Shown: piece after piece, positions 17,763 through 26,506 of the stretch
Layout: the number at the start of each line of letters is the position of its first letter
Position numbering within the stretch: the stretch's first letter is position 1
Assembly (NCBI GenBank): GCA_016793505.1
Contig: JAEULW010000177.1
Location: forward strand, 1 to 62,006
Direction: 5' to 3'
From: Methylobacteriaceae bacterium
GTDB lineage: Bacteria > Pseudomonadota > Alphaproteobacteria > Rhizobiales > Beijerinckiaceae
Length of the DNA stretch: 62,006 bases
Translations under genes and position numbers: made by a program
Notes under the pieces: model-generated
The model's database searches: none
Seen by the model: the letters and a program-made list of their open reading frames with translations, nothing else
What the model was told of the DNA's origin: nothing

Positions 17763-18536
17763 ATGAAGGCGGCGGAACTTTTCGACATGAACGGCGAGGT
17801 CGCGCTGGTGACCGGCGCTTCGTCCGGCCTCGGCGCGCGCTTCGCCCGGGTGCTGGCCGCCAATGGCGCGAAAGTCGTCGCGCTGGCCCGGCGCGCCGAC
17901 CGTCTCGCCGCGCTTGTCGGCGAGATCGAGGCGGCGGGCGGAACCGCGCTCGCGGTCGAGGCGGACGTCGCCGACCGGGCGGCGATGCAGCGCGCCTTCG
18001 ACGCGGCCGAGGCCGCCTTCGGAACCGTTGGCGTGCTGATCAACAATGCCGGCCTCGCCCGTCCCGGCCGCGCGCTCGACCTGCCGGAGGCGGACTGGCG
18101 CGCCACCATGGACGTCAACCTCGACGCCGTCTGGCGGACGGCGCAGATCGCCGCCCAGCGCATGGTCGCCGCCGGCAGGCCGGGGGCGATCGTCAACACC
18201 GCCTCGATCGCCGCCTTCGTCGTCGAGCGCGGCCTGTCGGCCTATGCGGTGAGCAAGGCGGCGGTCGCGCAGCTGACCCGCGCGCTGGCGCTCGAGCTCG
18301 GGCCGAAGGGCGTGCGCGTCAACGCCATCGCGCCCGGCTACATCGTCACCGAGATCAACGAGGCCTTTCTGACAGGGGAGGCCGGCCAGCGCATGGCGAA
18401 GAAGATACCGCTCGGCCGGATCGGCGAAACGGGCGACCTCGACGGCGTGTTGCTGCTGCTGGCCTCGCGTGCCGGCCGCTGGATCAACGGCGCGATCTAC
18501 ACAGTCGACGGCGGCCACAATCTCGTCGGCGCCTGA
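17763..18536 (+). CDS. SDR-family oxidoreductase
   Basis: A 257-residue short-chain dehydrogenase/reductase. It has the cofactor motif TGASSGLG near residue 18, the NNAG motif ([11 protein letters not shown]), the catalytic serine region (NTASIAAF), the YAVSKAA active site (Tyr and Lys) and the C-terminal GGHNLVGA typical of classical SDRs. A cofactor-binding basic residue in ALARRADRL suggests NADP(H). The start at 17763 has GGAGG 7 bases upstream. It is divergent from the nitrile hydratase operon; whether it works with it is unknown. The substrate cannot be told from sequence. Confidence 0.88.
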   Translation: MKAAELFDMNGEVALVTGASSGLGARFARVLAANGAKVVALARRADRLAALVGEIEAAGGTALAVEADVADRAAMQRAFDAAEAAFGTVGVLINNAGLARPGRALDLPEADWRATMDVNLDAVWRTAQIAAQRMVAAGRPGAIVNTASIAAFVVERGLSAYAVSKAAVAQLTRALALELGPKGVRVNAIAPGYIVTEINEAFLTGEAGQRMAKKIPLGRIGETGDLDGVLLLLASRAGRWINGAIYTVDGGHNLVGA

Positions 18537-18642
18537 GCGGCGCGACAACCCGCCGCGACGGGCTTTGACCCGCATCAAGGCGAATTGTTCGACGCCGCAG
18601 ACTCTATCCGCAGGCCGAGGGGGCGTACGCGGAGAGCGTCAC

Positions 18643-18843
18643 ATGTGGAAAATCGCGCTGCTGATCTGGATCATGGTCGGCACGACCGTCGCCGGGATCG
18701 CCTTCCTGATCGTGCTGGCGACGCCCGGGCTCGCGACCCAGGCGGCCAGGTATGCGCCCTATGCGATCGCGCTCGGCTTCTGCATCGGCGCCTATGCATC
18801 CTGGGTCGTGGCGCGGAAGATCGCGCCGAACGGGCTCGGCTAG
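18643..18843 (+). CDS. Small two-span membrane protein
   Basis: A 66-residue protein starting MWKIALLIWIMVGTTVAGIA, with a second hydrophobic segment (YAPYAIALGFCIGAYASWVV) and a basic end (ARKIAPNGLG). GGAGAG lies 6 bases before the ATG. Proteins with this start and layout recur in many Rhizobiales; I know of no function. It lies 106 bases after the SDR gene on the same strand. Confidence 0.7.
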   Translation: MWKIALLIWIMVGTTVAGIAFLIVLATPGLATQAARYAPYAIALGFCIGAYASWVVARKIAPNGLG

Positions 18844-18986
18844 AGACGGGCGCCCGGGCGGCGTCGAGGGCCACCGCCGCGGCCGGCGCATATGTCGACG
18901 ACAGACGCCGCTTCTGACGCCGGGCCCCGGGCAGGCGTTCCGGATCCGCATCGTCTCGAGGCGGACGGGCGCCTCGCCAGATCGCC

Positions 18987-20777
18987 TCAGTCCTGGCGCC
19001 GCCCTGCGGTCGGCGGGCGCCAGCGGCGATAGGCGTCGAATGCCTGCTTTTTCGTCTCCTTGTCCGCGCCGATCAGGCCCTTGCGGTTGAAGCCTCTCTG
19101 GAAGCCGGTCTGCCGACGCTCGGAGCGGAAATCGTAGAGCAGCCAGACCGCGACGCCGCGGACGTAGTCGCTGGCTGCGATGCGGGTCAGCTGCGCCTCG
19201 AGGAAGTCGGCCTGCCAGTCCTCGCTGAAGAGCAGGCGGCCGGCGCCGCGGCGGCCATGCGCGGCGTCCGCCCCCGTCTCGCTGACGATCACAGGCCTGT
19301 CGGGACTCGAATTGGCGAGCAACCGGTCGAGCCCCGAGAAGTCCGGTTCGTACCAGCCGAAATACTCGTTGACGCCGATGACATCGAGATGGCCCGCCAG
19401 CCTGTCCTCGATCGTGAATCTGTCCCGGTTGATGAGGCAGGCGGCGGAGGTCAAGCGCGAGGGATCGAGCCGCTTCGCCGTCGCCGCGAGATCGGCCATG
19501 AACGCCAGGCGGGCGTCGGTGTCGGCATTTTCGTTGCCGACGCCCCAGATGACGATGCTGGCGCGGTTGATGTCGCGCAGGATCAGCTCCGAGAGTTGGT
19601 TGCGGGCGTCGGCGAGGGTCGCCGGATTGGCGAAGTCGATGGCCCAGTAGACCGGGACCTCCGCCCAGAGCATCAAGCCTTCCTCGTCGGCGATGCGGGC
19701 GACGTGCTCATGGTGCGGATAATGAGCGAGGCGCAGGAAATTGCAGCCCAGTTCCCTGGCGTGCCGAAACCGTCGGCGGACGTCCGCCTCGGTCGAGACC
19801 TTGCCGAGCGCGAGGTCGTCCTCATGGACGCAGACGCCCTTGAGCCAGACCGGGCGACCATTCAGAAGCAGGTCGGTTCCTTGCGTTGCGACGGTGCGGA
19901 ACCCGATGCGCTCCCTGACGGCGTCGTCCGCGTGCCGAACGACCACGTCATAGAGCCGCGGCCGCTCGGGCGACCACAGTTCGGGCGCGGCGTCGACAAT
20001 GATCGCGCCGCGGCCGGCATGGACCTCGATGGACGCCTTCAGCGCCAGCGCGTCGATCTCGACGTCGGCCTCGCCGTCGATGGCGTCCGACAGGGCAATG
20101 TCGACGCGGATTCTCCGACGGTCGGGCATGAGCGCGACCGAGACGTGGCGGATGAAGACGGGCGGCAATCGCGCCAGCGACACCTCGCGGTAGAGGCCGC
20201 CGTAGTTGAACCAGTCGAAATGGTGCATCGGCGCGCGGTCGGACCGGCGGCGGTTCTCCACGAAGACCTGCAGGCGGTTGCGGCCCGGTTTCAGATGCGC
20301 CGTCGCCTCGACTGAGAACGGCGTCGATCCGCCGACATGGCGGCCGATGTAGGTTCCAGTGAGAAACACCAGCGCCGCGTAATTCGCGCCGCCGAAGCCC
20401 AGAACCGCGCGTTCATCCGTCGGCCCTGGCGTCCAGTCGATCCAGCGCGTGTACCATGCGCCACCTTCGAAATGGGTCCATTCGGGCTTCAGCACGTTCC
20501 AGCAGGAGGGCACAGGGACGCGCTCGCCAGCCTCGATGTCGTAGTCGCGCGGAACCGCCCATTGCGAGGGCGGCGCATCGTCCAGCGCGTGCCATTTTTG
20601 ACGCAGGCCCTCGTCGAAGAGGTCGAGCGTCATCCGCCATTCGCCGTCGAGGCTCTCCACCTTGCGGCCCGCAAGCGTCACCAGCGTCTGCGCGGTGGCG
20701 AGCCCGGCGAGATAGGGCCTGGCGTAGTCCTCGTCGTGGAGGTGATGGAAGGGGTCGTCGGGCGTCTCGTCCGTCAT
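18987..20777 (-). CDS. Glycoside hydrolase family 2 enzyme
   Basis: A 596-residue GH2 enzyme. It shows an N-terminal jelly-roll (WTHFEGGAWYTRWIDW), an immunoglobulin-like middle domain and a C-terminal TIM barrel with LKGVCVHEDDLALGK, CNFLRLAHYPHH, the acid/base glutamate in WGVGNENAD and the probable nucleophile in VIVSETGADA. The length and motifs are closest to beta-glucuronidase/beta-galactosidase-like members. There is no signal peptide, so it should act on imported oligosaccharides in the cytoplasm. The ATG at 20777 overlaps the upstream gene's stop by 4 bases (ATGA). It is the last gene of the LacI-linked sugar operon. Exact sugar specificity is unknown. Confidence 0.9.
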   Translation of the reverse strand: MTDETPDDPFHHLHDEDYARPYLAGLATAQTLVTLAGRKVESLDGEWRMTLDLFDEGLRQKWHALDDAPPSQWAVPRDYDIEAGERVPVPSCWNVLKPEWTHFEGGAWYTRWIDWTPGPTDERAVLGFGGANYAALVFLTGTYIGRHVGGSTPFSVEATAHLKPGRNRLQVFVENRRRSDRAPMHHFDWFNYGGLYREVSLARLPPVFIRHVSVALMPDRRRIRVDIALSDAIDGEADVEIDALALKASIEVHAGRGAIIVDAAPELWSPERPRLYDVVVRHADDAVRERIGFRTVATQGTDLLLNGRPVWLKGVCVHEDDLALGKVSTEADVRRRFRHARELGCNFLRLAHYPHHEHVARIADEEGLMLWAEVPVYWAIDFANPATLADARNQLSELILRDINRASIVIWGVGNENADTDARLAFMADLAATAKRLDPSRLTSAACLINRDRFTIEDRLAGHLDVIGVNEYFGWYEPDFSGLDRLLANSSPDRPVIVSETGADAAHGRRGAGRLLFSEDWQADFLEAQLTRIAASDYVRGVAVWLLYDFRSERRQTGFQRGFNRKGLIGADKETKKQAFDAYRRWRPPTAGRRQD

Positions 20778-21925
20778 GACTTTCGATGCCAGTCGGCGCA
20801 GCGGTAGCCGATGCCGATCATTCTGCGGAAGCGCCAGTTCCATCGGCCCGGCCAGAGCACGTCTGCAATCATGGCGATGGCGATCCAGCGAAACCAGGTC
20901 GCAAAGGTGTTCGAGAGGCCCTGCGGCTCCTCATATCCCTTCACCCAACCGTCCTGTCGGCGGACGCCCGTCCTGACATCGCAGAAGCCGCCGTCGGCAT
21001 TCTGGAAGGCGAGCAGCGCGCCCAGCATCGCGGTCAGCCAGGCTTCGATCTCATGCCGGCGATGGTCGATCAGCCGCCAGCCATGGACGAGCACGTCGAC
21101 GAGATCGACATCGATGCAGGCGCTGTCGATGCGCGGCGGTCGAGACAGGCAATAGTCGATCGCCCTGTCCTGACCCTCGAGCTGCCGGCGCTCGTGATAC
21201 CAGATGTGGAAATTGTGCATGGAGCCCGCGAAGGCGTGCAGCATGCGGGTCGGGTCCGAGAGCTGGCCGACGCCCCAGAAGCCGGTCGTCGGCTCGCGCA
21301 GCCGGTCGTGCCAGGCGAACAGGATTTCGAGCGCCGCGCGCACCCTCGCCGCCGCCTCGGCGTCGCCGACGCGGCGCAGCAGCAGCAGGAAGCCCGCCAG
21401 GTTCACGATATTGTTGCCCTCCTGCCAGGGATCGCGCAAATCCCGATCGGCAAGCCAGGCCTTGAGCGTCAGGGGTTCGAGCCAGGGCTCGATGAAGGCG
21501 AGGTTCGGCCTGCGGCCCGGCGCGAGCGCCTCGATCGCTCCGAGGCTGTAGTTGGTGACGTGCCAGTCGATATAGCGCCAGGTCTCGGCGGCGTCCGGCT
21601 TCTTGAAAATGTCGCCGTCAACCATGCCCGGAATGCGGAAACGGCCATCGGCCAGTCGATGGGCCTCCATCCAGTCGACGAGGTCCTGCCGGCCTGCGTC
21701 GGCTGCGCCGTCGAGGCCGCCGACAAGATCAAGGCACATGACGCCATTGTACGTGCCGGGCAGCAGGACGCCCGGCCAGTCACGCGCGCTGTGGAACGGG
21801 CTGATGCGCAGCACGCCGGCGGGCGCATCCGGCGCCTGCAGCGAACGAAGGAAGGCGATCGTGCGTCCGCGCGCGGCGTCGATGTCCGCAGCAAGGTCCG
21901 GTTTCGAGTCAGCTTCGCGCCGCAT
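20774..21925 (-). CDS. Unrecognised helical protein of the sugar operon
   Basis: A 383-residue protein without signal peptide or clear membrane span. It has recurring aromatic and glycine-rich blocks (GTYNGVMCLDLVGG, DGRFRIPGMVDGD, DPWQEGNNIVNLAGFLLLL, GFWGVGQLSDPTRMLHAF, MHNFHIWYHERRQ, FQNADGGFCDVRTG). The spacing of helices with QNADGGF-type turns suggests an alpha/alpha barrel, as in some glycoside hydrolases, isomerases or terpenoid-cyclase folds. I cannot assign a family. It is translationally coupled to the GH2 gene and begins 4 bases after the permease stop, so it most likely processes or senses the imported sugar. Confidence 0.72.
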   Translation of the reverse strand: MRREADSKPDLAADIDAARGRTIAFLRSLQAPDAPAGVLRISPFHSARDWPGVLLPGTYNGVMCLDLVGGLDGAADAGRQDLVDWMEAHRLADGRFRIPGMVDGDIFKKPDAAETWRYIDWHVTNYSLGAIEALAPGRRPNLAFIEPWLEPLTLKAWLADRDLRDPWQEGNNIVNLAGFLLLLRRVGDAEAAARVRAALEILFAWHDRLREPTTGFWGVGQLSDPTRMLHAFAGSMHNFHIWYHERRQLEGQDRAIDYCLSRPPRIDSACIDVDLVDVLVHGWRLIDHRRHEIEAWLTAMLGALLAFQNADGGFCDVRTGVRRQDGWVKGYEEPQGLSNTFATWFRWIAIAMIADVLWPGRWNWRFRRMIGIGYRCADWHRKS

Positions 21926-21929
21926 CGCC

Positions 21930-22772
21930 TCAGCCTTTCACCGCGCCTGCCGCCATGCCTTCCATCGCCCGCTTCTGGGCGAGCAGGAACAGGACGGTGA
22001 TCGGCAATGTCGTCAACACGGCCAGCGCCATGATGCCCTGGAAGTTCGAGCCGAGCTCGCTGTTCATGGACAGGAGCGCCACTGGCAAGGTGTAGGTGTC
22101 CGGCGAACGCGAAATCACCATAATGGGGAACCATTGCGACCAATTCAGCAGGAAGGTGATAAGCGCCACCGTCGCCGTGATCGGCGCGGCCATGGGGAGC
22201 ACGACGCGGGTCAGGATCCGCCATTCGCTGGCGCCGTCGATGATCGCGGCCTCGATCACCTCCGGCGGGATCTTGCGGAAGAACTGTTCGAACAGGAAGA
22301 ACTGCAGCGGGCCGAGCGCGAGGAACAGGATGATGCCGGCGTAGCTGCCGAGCAGGCCCAGCCGGAACATCACGAGATAGACCGGAATCACGAGCAGCAT
22401 GTAGGGGTACATGATCGTCACGAGAAAGCCGTAGCGGATGAGCGCGAAGCCAGGAGCCTTCGGCCTTCGCGTCAGCGCATAGGCGCCGAGCGCGGTGACG
22501 ATGACGCCGAGCAGCGTCGACAGCGTGGTGATGACCAGAGAGTTGGTCACGTAGGTCGCAAGATGGACGCCGCCGATGCGACCGATCTCGGTGAAGATCG
22601 AGAAGCTCAGCGTTTCAGGCCAGGGACGCAGCGGCGCGGACATGATGGCGCGCGTCGGCCGGAACGCCGATACGATCATCCACCAGTAGGGGTAGAGGAA
22701 CAGCAGGCTCGTCAGGATGGCGAACGCATAGGCCGCGGCCTGCAGCGGGCGATTGACGGCGCGGTCGTTCAT
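21930..22772 (-). CDS. Sugar ABC transporter permease, MalG type
   Basis: A 280-residue inner-membrane permease with six predicted spans, opening LQAAAYAFAILTSLLFLYPY. The cytoplasmic EAA loop reads EAAIIDGASEWRILTRVVLP, the contact site for the ATPase. It pairs with the MalF-type permease encoded just upstream, with which it overlaps by 4 bases (ATGA). The family imports mono- or oligosaccharides. No ATPase gene is in this operon. Confidence 0.93.
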   Translation of the reverse strand: MNDRAVNRPLQAAAYAFAILTSLLFLYPYWWMIVSAFRPTRAIMSAPLRPWPETLSFSIFTEIGRIGGVHLATYVTNSLVITTLSTLLGVIVTALGAYALTRRPKAPGFALIRYGFLVTIMYPYMLLVIPVYLVMFRLGLLGSYAGIILFLALGPLQFFLFEQFFRKIPPEVIEAAIIDGASEWRILTRVVLPMAAPITATVALITFLLNWSQWFPIMVISRSPDTYTLPVALLSMNSELGSNFQGIMALAVLTTLPITVLFLLAQKRAMEGMAAGAVKG

Positions 22773-23659
22773 TGGCCGGGCTCGCGGTCGCCAATGCGGT
22801 AGGCGGTCAGCGACAGGCCGATCACGATTGCGAAAAGGATCGTCGCCATCGCCGTCGCCTCGCCGTAGCGGGCCTGATCGAAGAGCTGGTAGGCGTAGTA
22901 GCTGACGAAGTTGGTCTGGTCGTTCGGACCGCCCTTGGTCATCACCACGACCACCGTGAAGGTCTTGAGAAACTGGATCAGCGCATAGACCGTGTTGATG
23001 ACGAGCGCTGGCCGAAGCTGCGGCAGGATGACATAGCGCCAGCGCTGCCAGGCCGTCGCGCCATCGATCTGCGCCGCCTCCTCGAGCGCCCGGTCGCGGA
23101 TCGCAAGATTGGCCAGGAAGATGATCATGTAGAACCCGGCATGGTGCCAGAGCTCGGCGATGAGGAGCGAGAGCATCGCCGTATCGGCGCTGGAGAGCCC
23201 GCCGAAAGCCGGCAGGCCGAGCATTTTGAGCGCGGCGTTGATCGCCCCGAAGGAGCGGTCGTAGAGCCAGCGCCAGACGACGTAGCCGGCGACGTCCGGG
23301 GTGATCACCGGCAGAAAAATGGCGAGGCGGAAGAACAGGGCGCCGCGTCTGAGCAGGGCCGAGTCGAGCAGCACTGCAAATCCGAACGCGAAAGCGAGAT
23401 TCGCGACGACGGACAACACGGTGTAGAGCAGCGTGCGCCAGAGCGAGGCCAGGAACAGCGGGTCGGCCAGCACGGCTGCGTAATTGGCGAGGCCGACATA
23501 GCTCGGGTTCGGCCTGAGCGCCGTGGCCGAGGCGGTGAACGAGACCTGGATCGACAACAGGATCGGCCAGACGCCGAAGAGGATCGTCAGCGCTGCGAAC
23601 GGGGCCACGAAGAGGTAGAAGACGCGGTCCCGCGCCAGGCTTGCGAAAAACGCGTTCAT
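22769..23659 (-). CDS. Sugar ABC transporter permease, MalF type
   Basis: A 296-residue inner-membrane permease, opening VFYLFVAPFAALTILFGVWP. The EAA loop is EEAAQIDGATAWQRWRYVIL, followed by VVVVMTKGGPNDQTNFVSYY, typical of the MalF/UgpA family. It has about six membrane spans. It lies 61 bases after the binding-protein gene and overlaps the MalG-type permease. It forms the channel for the sugar delivered by the binding protein. Confidence 0.93.
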   Translation of the reverse strand: MNAFFASLARDRVFYLFVAPFAALTILFGVWPILLSIQVSFTASATALRPNPSYVGLANYAAVLADPLFLASLWRTLLYTVLSVVANLAFAFGFAVLLDSALLRRGALFFRLAIFLPVITPDVAGYVVWRWLYDRSFGAINAALKMLGLPAFGGLSSADTAMLSLLIAELWHHAGFYMIIFLANLAIRDRALEEAAQIDGATAWQRWRYVILPQLRPALVINTVYALIQFLKTFTVVVVMTKGGPNDQTNFVSYYAYQLFDQARYGEATAMATILFAIVIGLSLTAYRIGDREPGQ

Positions 23660-23720
23660 CTGCCGCCGTCCTGTCGCAGGCGCCCGCCGGCTGCGGACCG
23701 GCGGGCCGGCGCCGTGACCG

Positions 23721-25001
23721 TCACCCCTTCAGCTTCGCGGCGAGCTCGCGCATCTCCCTGGCGGTCTCCGCGATGAAGGCCTTCCAGTCCGCCGGCGGAT
23801 TGGAGATGCCGGCGAGCAGCTTGCGGTGAAAGGCGGCTTCCAGCTCCGGGTAGAAGGGATGGATCGACTCGGGGAAGTCGTAGGCGGCCAGCCGGTGCTC
23901 AGCCTTGGCGAAGTACTGCGAGCGCGGCGACAGTTTCGACACGTCGAGATCCTTGCGGACGCCCGCGCCGACATTCTCCAGCGAGGCCTGCTGCGCCGCC
24001 TTTGTGAGCATGAAGGCCGCGAACTCCTGCGCCAGCGCCTTGTTGGGCGAATTCTCCGGGACCGCCACGCCGCGCATACCGCCGATGACGACGGCGTTCT
24101 GGCGGTCGGCCGCAAATTTCGGCCAGGGGCCCGAGACGAAGTCGCCGTTCAGGACGTTGGCGCCGTCCCACTTCCTGACGTTCCAGTCGCCGACCCGGAA
24201 CATGCCGCCGCGGCCGCCCTCGATCACCTGGTACATCTCGTTGAAGGAGTGGTTGATGGTGTCGGGCGCGACGAATTTGTAGGTGGAGTAGGTCTTGAGG
24301 AATTCCTCGAGCACCTGCGCATGGGCCGGTTGGTCGATGGTGATCTTGCCCTCCGGATCGATCAGCGTGTGGCGCAGACCCGAACCGAAGGTGAAGAGGT
24401 CGAGCATGTGGATGAGGTCGCGCGGCTTGGCGGCCTGCAGCGCCAGCCCGAAGGTGTCGGCCTGGCCGTTGCCGTCGGGGTCCTTGTCGCGGAAGGCGGC
24501 CGCAAGCGTCTTCACCTCGTCCCAGGTCTCGGGGAACTTGCCGCCGTTCTTGTCGAGCCAGCTCTTGCGCACGCCGAACGCCATCTGGACGCGTTGGATC
24601 GGAATGATGATCTGGCGCCCCTTGAAGGTGGCGACGCGGAGATCATCCTCGGAGAGAAACGACTTGTCTGCGATCGCCGCGGTAAGGGCGGTCAGGTCCA
24701 TGATCTTGTTCGTCTGCGTCTGGACGCGGATGACGCGCTCGTAGTTGTTGAAGACGAGATCGGGAGCCGTGTCGGTGTTCAACGCGCTGATGACGCGGCC
24801 GAACCACTGGTCCGTCGGAAAGCTCTGCGAGCGCACCGTGACGCCCGGCTTCGTCCTGGCGAATTCCGCCGACAGCGCCTCGAACCACTTGACGCCGTTG
24901 TCGCCGAGGTCGTGCCAGACCGTCAGCTGCTGCGCCTTCGCAGGCAAGAGCGAAGCCGCAACCGCAACGGCGGCGACGAGAAGATTGCGCACTGTGCCCA
25001 T
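23721..25001 (-). CDS. Sugar ABC transporter solute-binding protein
   Basis: A 426-residue periplasmic binding protein of family 1 (MalE/UgpB-like). The signal peptide is MGTVRNLLVAAVAVAASLLP with cleavage after AKA. The mature part begins QQLTVWHDLGDNGVKWFEAL and continues with DTAPDLVFNNYERV and FTFGSGLRHTLIDPEGK. GGGAGG lies just upstream of the start. It is the first gene of the operon (binding protein, two permeases, helical protein, GH2), and its promoter region carries a perfect LacI-type palindrome. The ligand is unknown; GH2 in the operon suggests a beta-linked glycoside or glucuronide. Confidence 0.93.
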   Translation of the reverse strand: MGTVRNLLVAAVAVAASLLPAKAQQLTVWHDLGDNGVKWFEALSAEFARTKPGVTVRSQSFPTDQWFGRVISALNTDTAPDLVFNNYERVIRVQTQTNKIMDLTALTAAIADKSFLSEDDLRVATFKGRQIIIPIQRVQMAFGVRKSWLDKNGGKFPETWDEVKTLAAAFRDKDPDGNGQADTFGLALQAAKPRDLIHMLDLFTFGSGLRHTLIDPEGKITIDQPAHAQVLEEFLKTYSTYKFVAPDTINHSFNEMYQVIEGGRGGMFRVGDWNVRKWDGANVLNGDFVSGPWPKFAADRQNAVVIGGMRGVAVPENSPNKALAQEFAAFMLTKAAQQASLENVGAGVRKDLDVSKLSPRSQYFAKAEHRLAAYDFPESIHPFYPELEAAFHRKLLAGISNPPADWKAFIAETAREMRELAAKLKG

Positions 25002-25075
25002 CCGTTCCTCCCGGGCTGATGAACCGCCGGCTGACCGCCAGGCCGGACGCCGCTCCTTGACTTTCGGGGAAAATC

Positions 25076-25093
25076 AAGGAAAACGTTTTCCTT
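25076..25093. promoter_or_regulatory. LacI-family operator palindrome
   Basis: A perfect 18-bp palindrome, AAGGAAAACGTTTTCCTT, centred on CG as in operators of LacI/GalR-family repressors. It lies in the 132-base spacer between the divergent sugar-import operon and the lacI-type gene, 75 bases from the former start and 41 from the latter. It is the obvious binding site for that repressor and could control both genes. Confidence 0.88.
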
Positions 25094-25133
25094 AAGCCCA
25101 ACCTATCACCCCTGCTCGAAAGCGCAAGCGGCC

Positions 25134-26147
25134 ATGACGCGCAGCGGCGCCGGTTCATCCATCAAGGCCGTCGCCGCGCTGGCCGGCGTCTCGATCGCGA
25201 CGGTGTCGCGCGTCGTGAACGGCGTCGCCAACAAGGCGTCTGCGGAGACGACGGCGCGCGTCCGCAGCGCCGTTGCGGCGCTCGACTACCGGCCGGCGAG
25301 CGCCGGGCGCGCGCTGAGGCAGCGAACGAGCCGGCTGGTCGCCGTCCTCGCCGCCAACCTCGCCAACCCCGCAATGGCCGCGATCGCCGCTTCGGCGGAG
25401 ATCGCATTGCGCAAGCGCGGCCTCGTGATGGTGCTCTGCGACACGCATGACCGGCCGGCGCTGCAGGACGAATATCTGAAGGAGATGCAGGCGCAGCAGG
25501 CCCGCGCGATCGTGCTGCTCGCGGCGGTCGAGAGCCCGATGCTCGCGGCGATGCGCGGCGGCCCGACGCCGATCGTCTTCGTCAACAGGCGCGATCCTGC
25601 CGGTTCCGCCGGCCTGCATGTGGGGATCGACAATGCGGCGGCGGGCAGGGAGGTCGCGGTTCATTGCCTGGACGCCGGAGCGCGGACGATCGCGATCATC
25701 CACGGATCGCTCGCTTCGTCGGCGACGTCGGAACGGGTCAGAGCCGTGCGCGAGGCGCTCGCTGCAAGGGGCGTTCCGCACGCCTCGGTAGTCGTAGAGA
25801 CGGCGGAAGACGACGATCACCTGGCGATCGGCTACCGATCCGCAAAACGCCTGCTCGAACGGTCGTCGCCCGTCGACGCCGTGATATGCACGAGCGACCT
25901 GATCGCCTTCGGCGCACACCGCCGCTACGTCGAGGACGGTGGGGCGCCGCCGCGGTTGGTCGGCTTCGACGACAGCCCGCTGAACGACTGGATCGCGCCC
26001 TGGCTGACGTCGGTGCGCATCCCTTACGAAAACTACGGCGAAGCGATCGTCTCCCTGCTGGCGGCGGATGACAGGGCGCCCGCCGCGCGTATCGTTCCCT
26101 ACCGTTTGATGGTGCGCGACGGGCCGTCGAGAAACCGTGGCCGATGA
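25134..26147 (+). CDS. LacI-family transcriptional regulator
   Basis: A 337-residue repressor. The N-terminal helix-turn-helix is IKAVAALAGVSIATVSRVVN with hinge DYRPASAGRALRQ. The periplasmic-binding-like effector domain follows (LVAVLAANLANPAMAAIA, VNRRDPAGSAGLHVGIDNAA, ICTSDLIAFGAHRR, LVGFDDSPLNDW). It is divergent from the sugar ABC operon and flanks a perfect LacI-type palindrome, so it most likely represses that operon until the sugar or its product is present. No clear ribosome binding site precedes the ATG. Confidence 0.93.
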   Translation: MTRSGAGSSIKAVAALAGVSIATVSRVVNGVANKASAETTARVRSAVAALDYRPASAGRALRQRTSRLVAVLAANLANPAMAAIAASAEIALRKRGLVMVLCDTHDRPALQDEYLKEMQAQQARAIVLLAAVESPMLAAMRGGPTPIVFVNRRDPAGSAGLHVGIDNAAAGREVAVHCLDAGARTIAIIHGSLASSATSERVRAVREALAARGVPHASVVVETAEDDDHLAIGYRSAKRLLERSSPVDAVICTSDLIAFGAHRRYVEDGGAPPRLVGFDDSPLNDWIAPWLTSVRIPYENYGEAIVSLLAADDRAPAARIVPYRLMVRDGPSRNRGR

Positions 26148-26271
26148 AGCTCGCGGACTGTCGGCGCCCCGGACATGCGGGCTCGAACGCCATGCGAGCG
26201 CTTTCCGCAAGCGGCTGGCGTTGCGTATGAATCCCGGGAAGAATGGAAACCGCGGCGCAGCGCGGGGTGGA

Positions 26272-26346
26272 TGGTGGGCGCGACAGGGATCGAACCTGTG
26301 ACCCCTACCATGTCAAGGTAGTGCTCTTCCGCTGAGCTACGCGCCC
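26272..26346 (-). tRNA. tRNA-Val (GAC)
   Basis: A 75-base tRNA on the minus strand with a complete cloverleaf: acceptor stem GGGCGCG paired with CGCGCCC, D-arm TAGCTCAGCGGAAGAGC, anticodon stem CTACC/GGTAG with loop TTGACAT (anticodon GAC), T-arm with GGTTCGATCC, and an encoded 3' CCA. It reads GUC/GUU valine codons. No integrase or attachment repeat is visible beside it. Confidence 0.97.
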
Positions 26347-26447
26347 ACAGGCGAAGCGGGTATATCCGCCGGCCCCGGCGGGCGCAAGCACAACGTCGGA
26401 GCCGGCCGGGCCGATGCGGCGTCCGGGGGCTGGCGCTCTTGCAATGG

Positions 26448-26467
26448 CGTTATGTTATATTATAACG
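26448..26467. promoter_or_regulatory. Candidate Zur operator of the zinc uptake operon
   Basis: A 20-bp imperfect palindrome, CGTTATGTTATATTATAACG, with 16 of 20 positions symmetric. It is a striking AT-rich island in GC-rich DNA. It resembles the TGTTATAnTATAACA-like sites bound by the zinc regulator Zur in proteobacteria and sits 40 bases before the first gene of the znu operon, where Zur would block transcription when zinc is plentiful. Confidence 0.75.
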
Positions 26468-26506
26468 GCTCTGTCGCCGGCGATCCGGCGGGAGATTTCG
26501 CCCGGC

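Noticed and set aside
26272-26346. tRNA-Val as a possible integration site of a mobile element
   Set aside because: No integrase, no duplicated tRNA 3' end and no change in base composition on either side.
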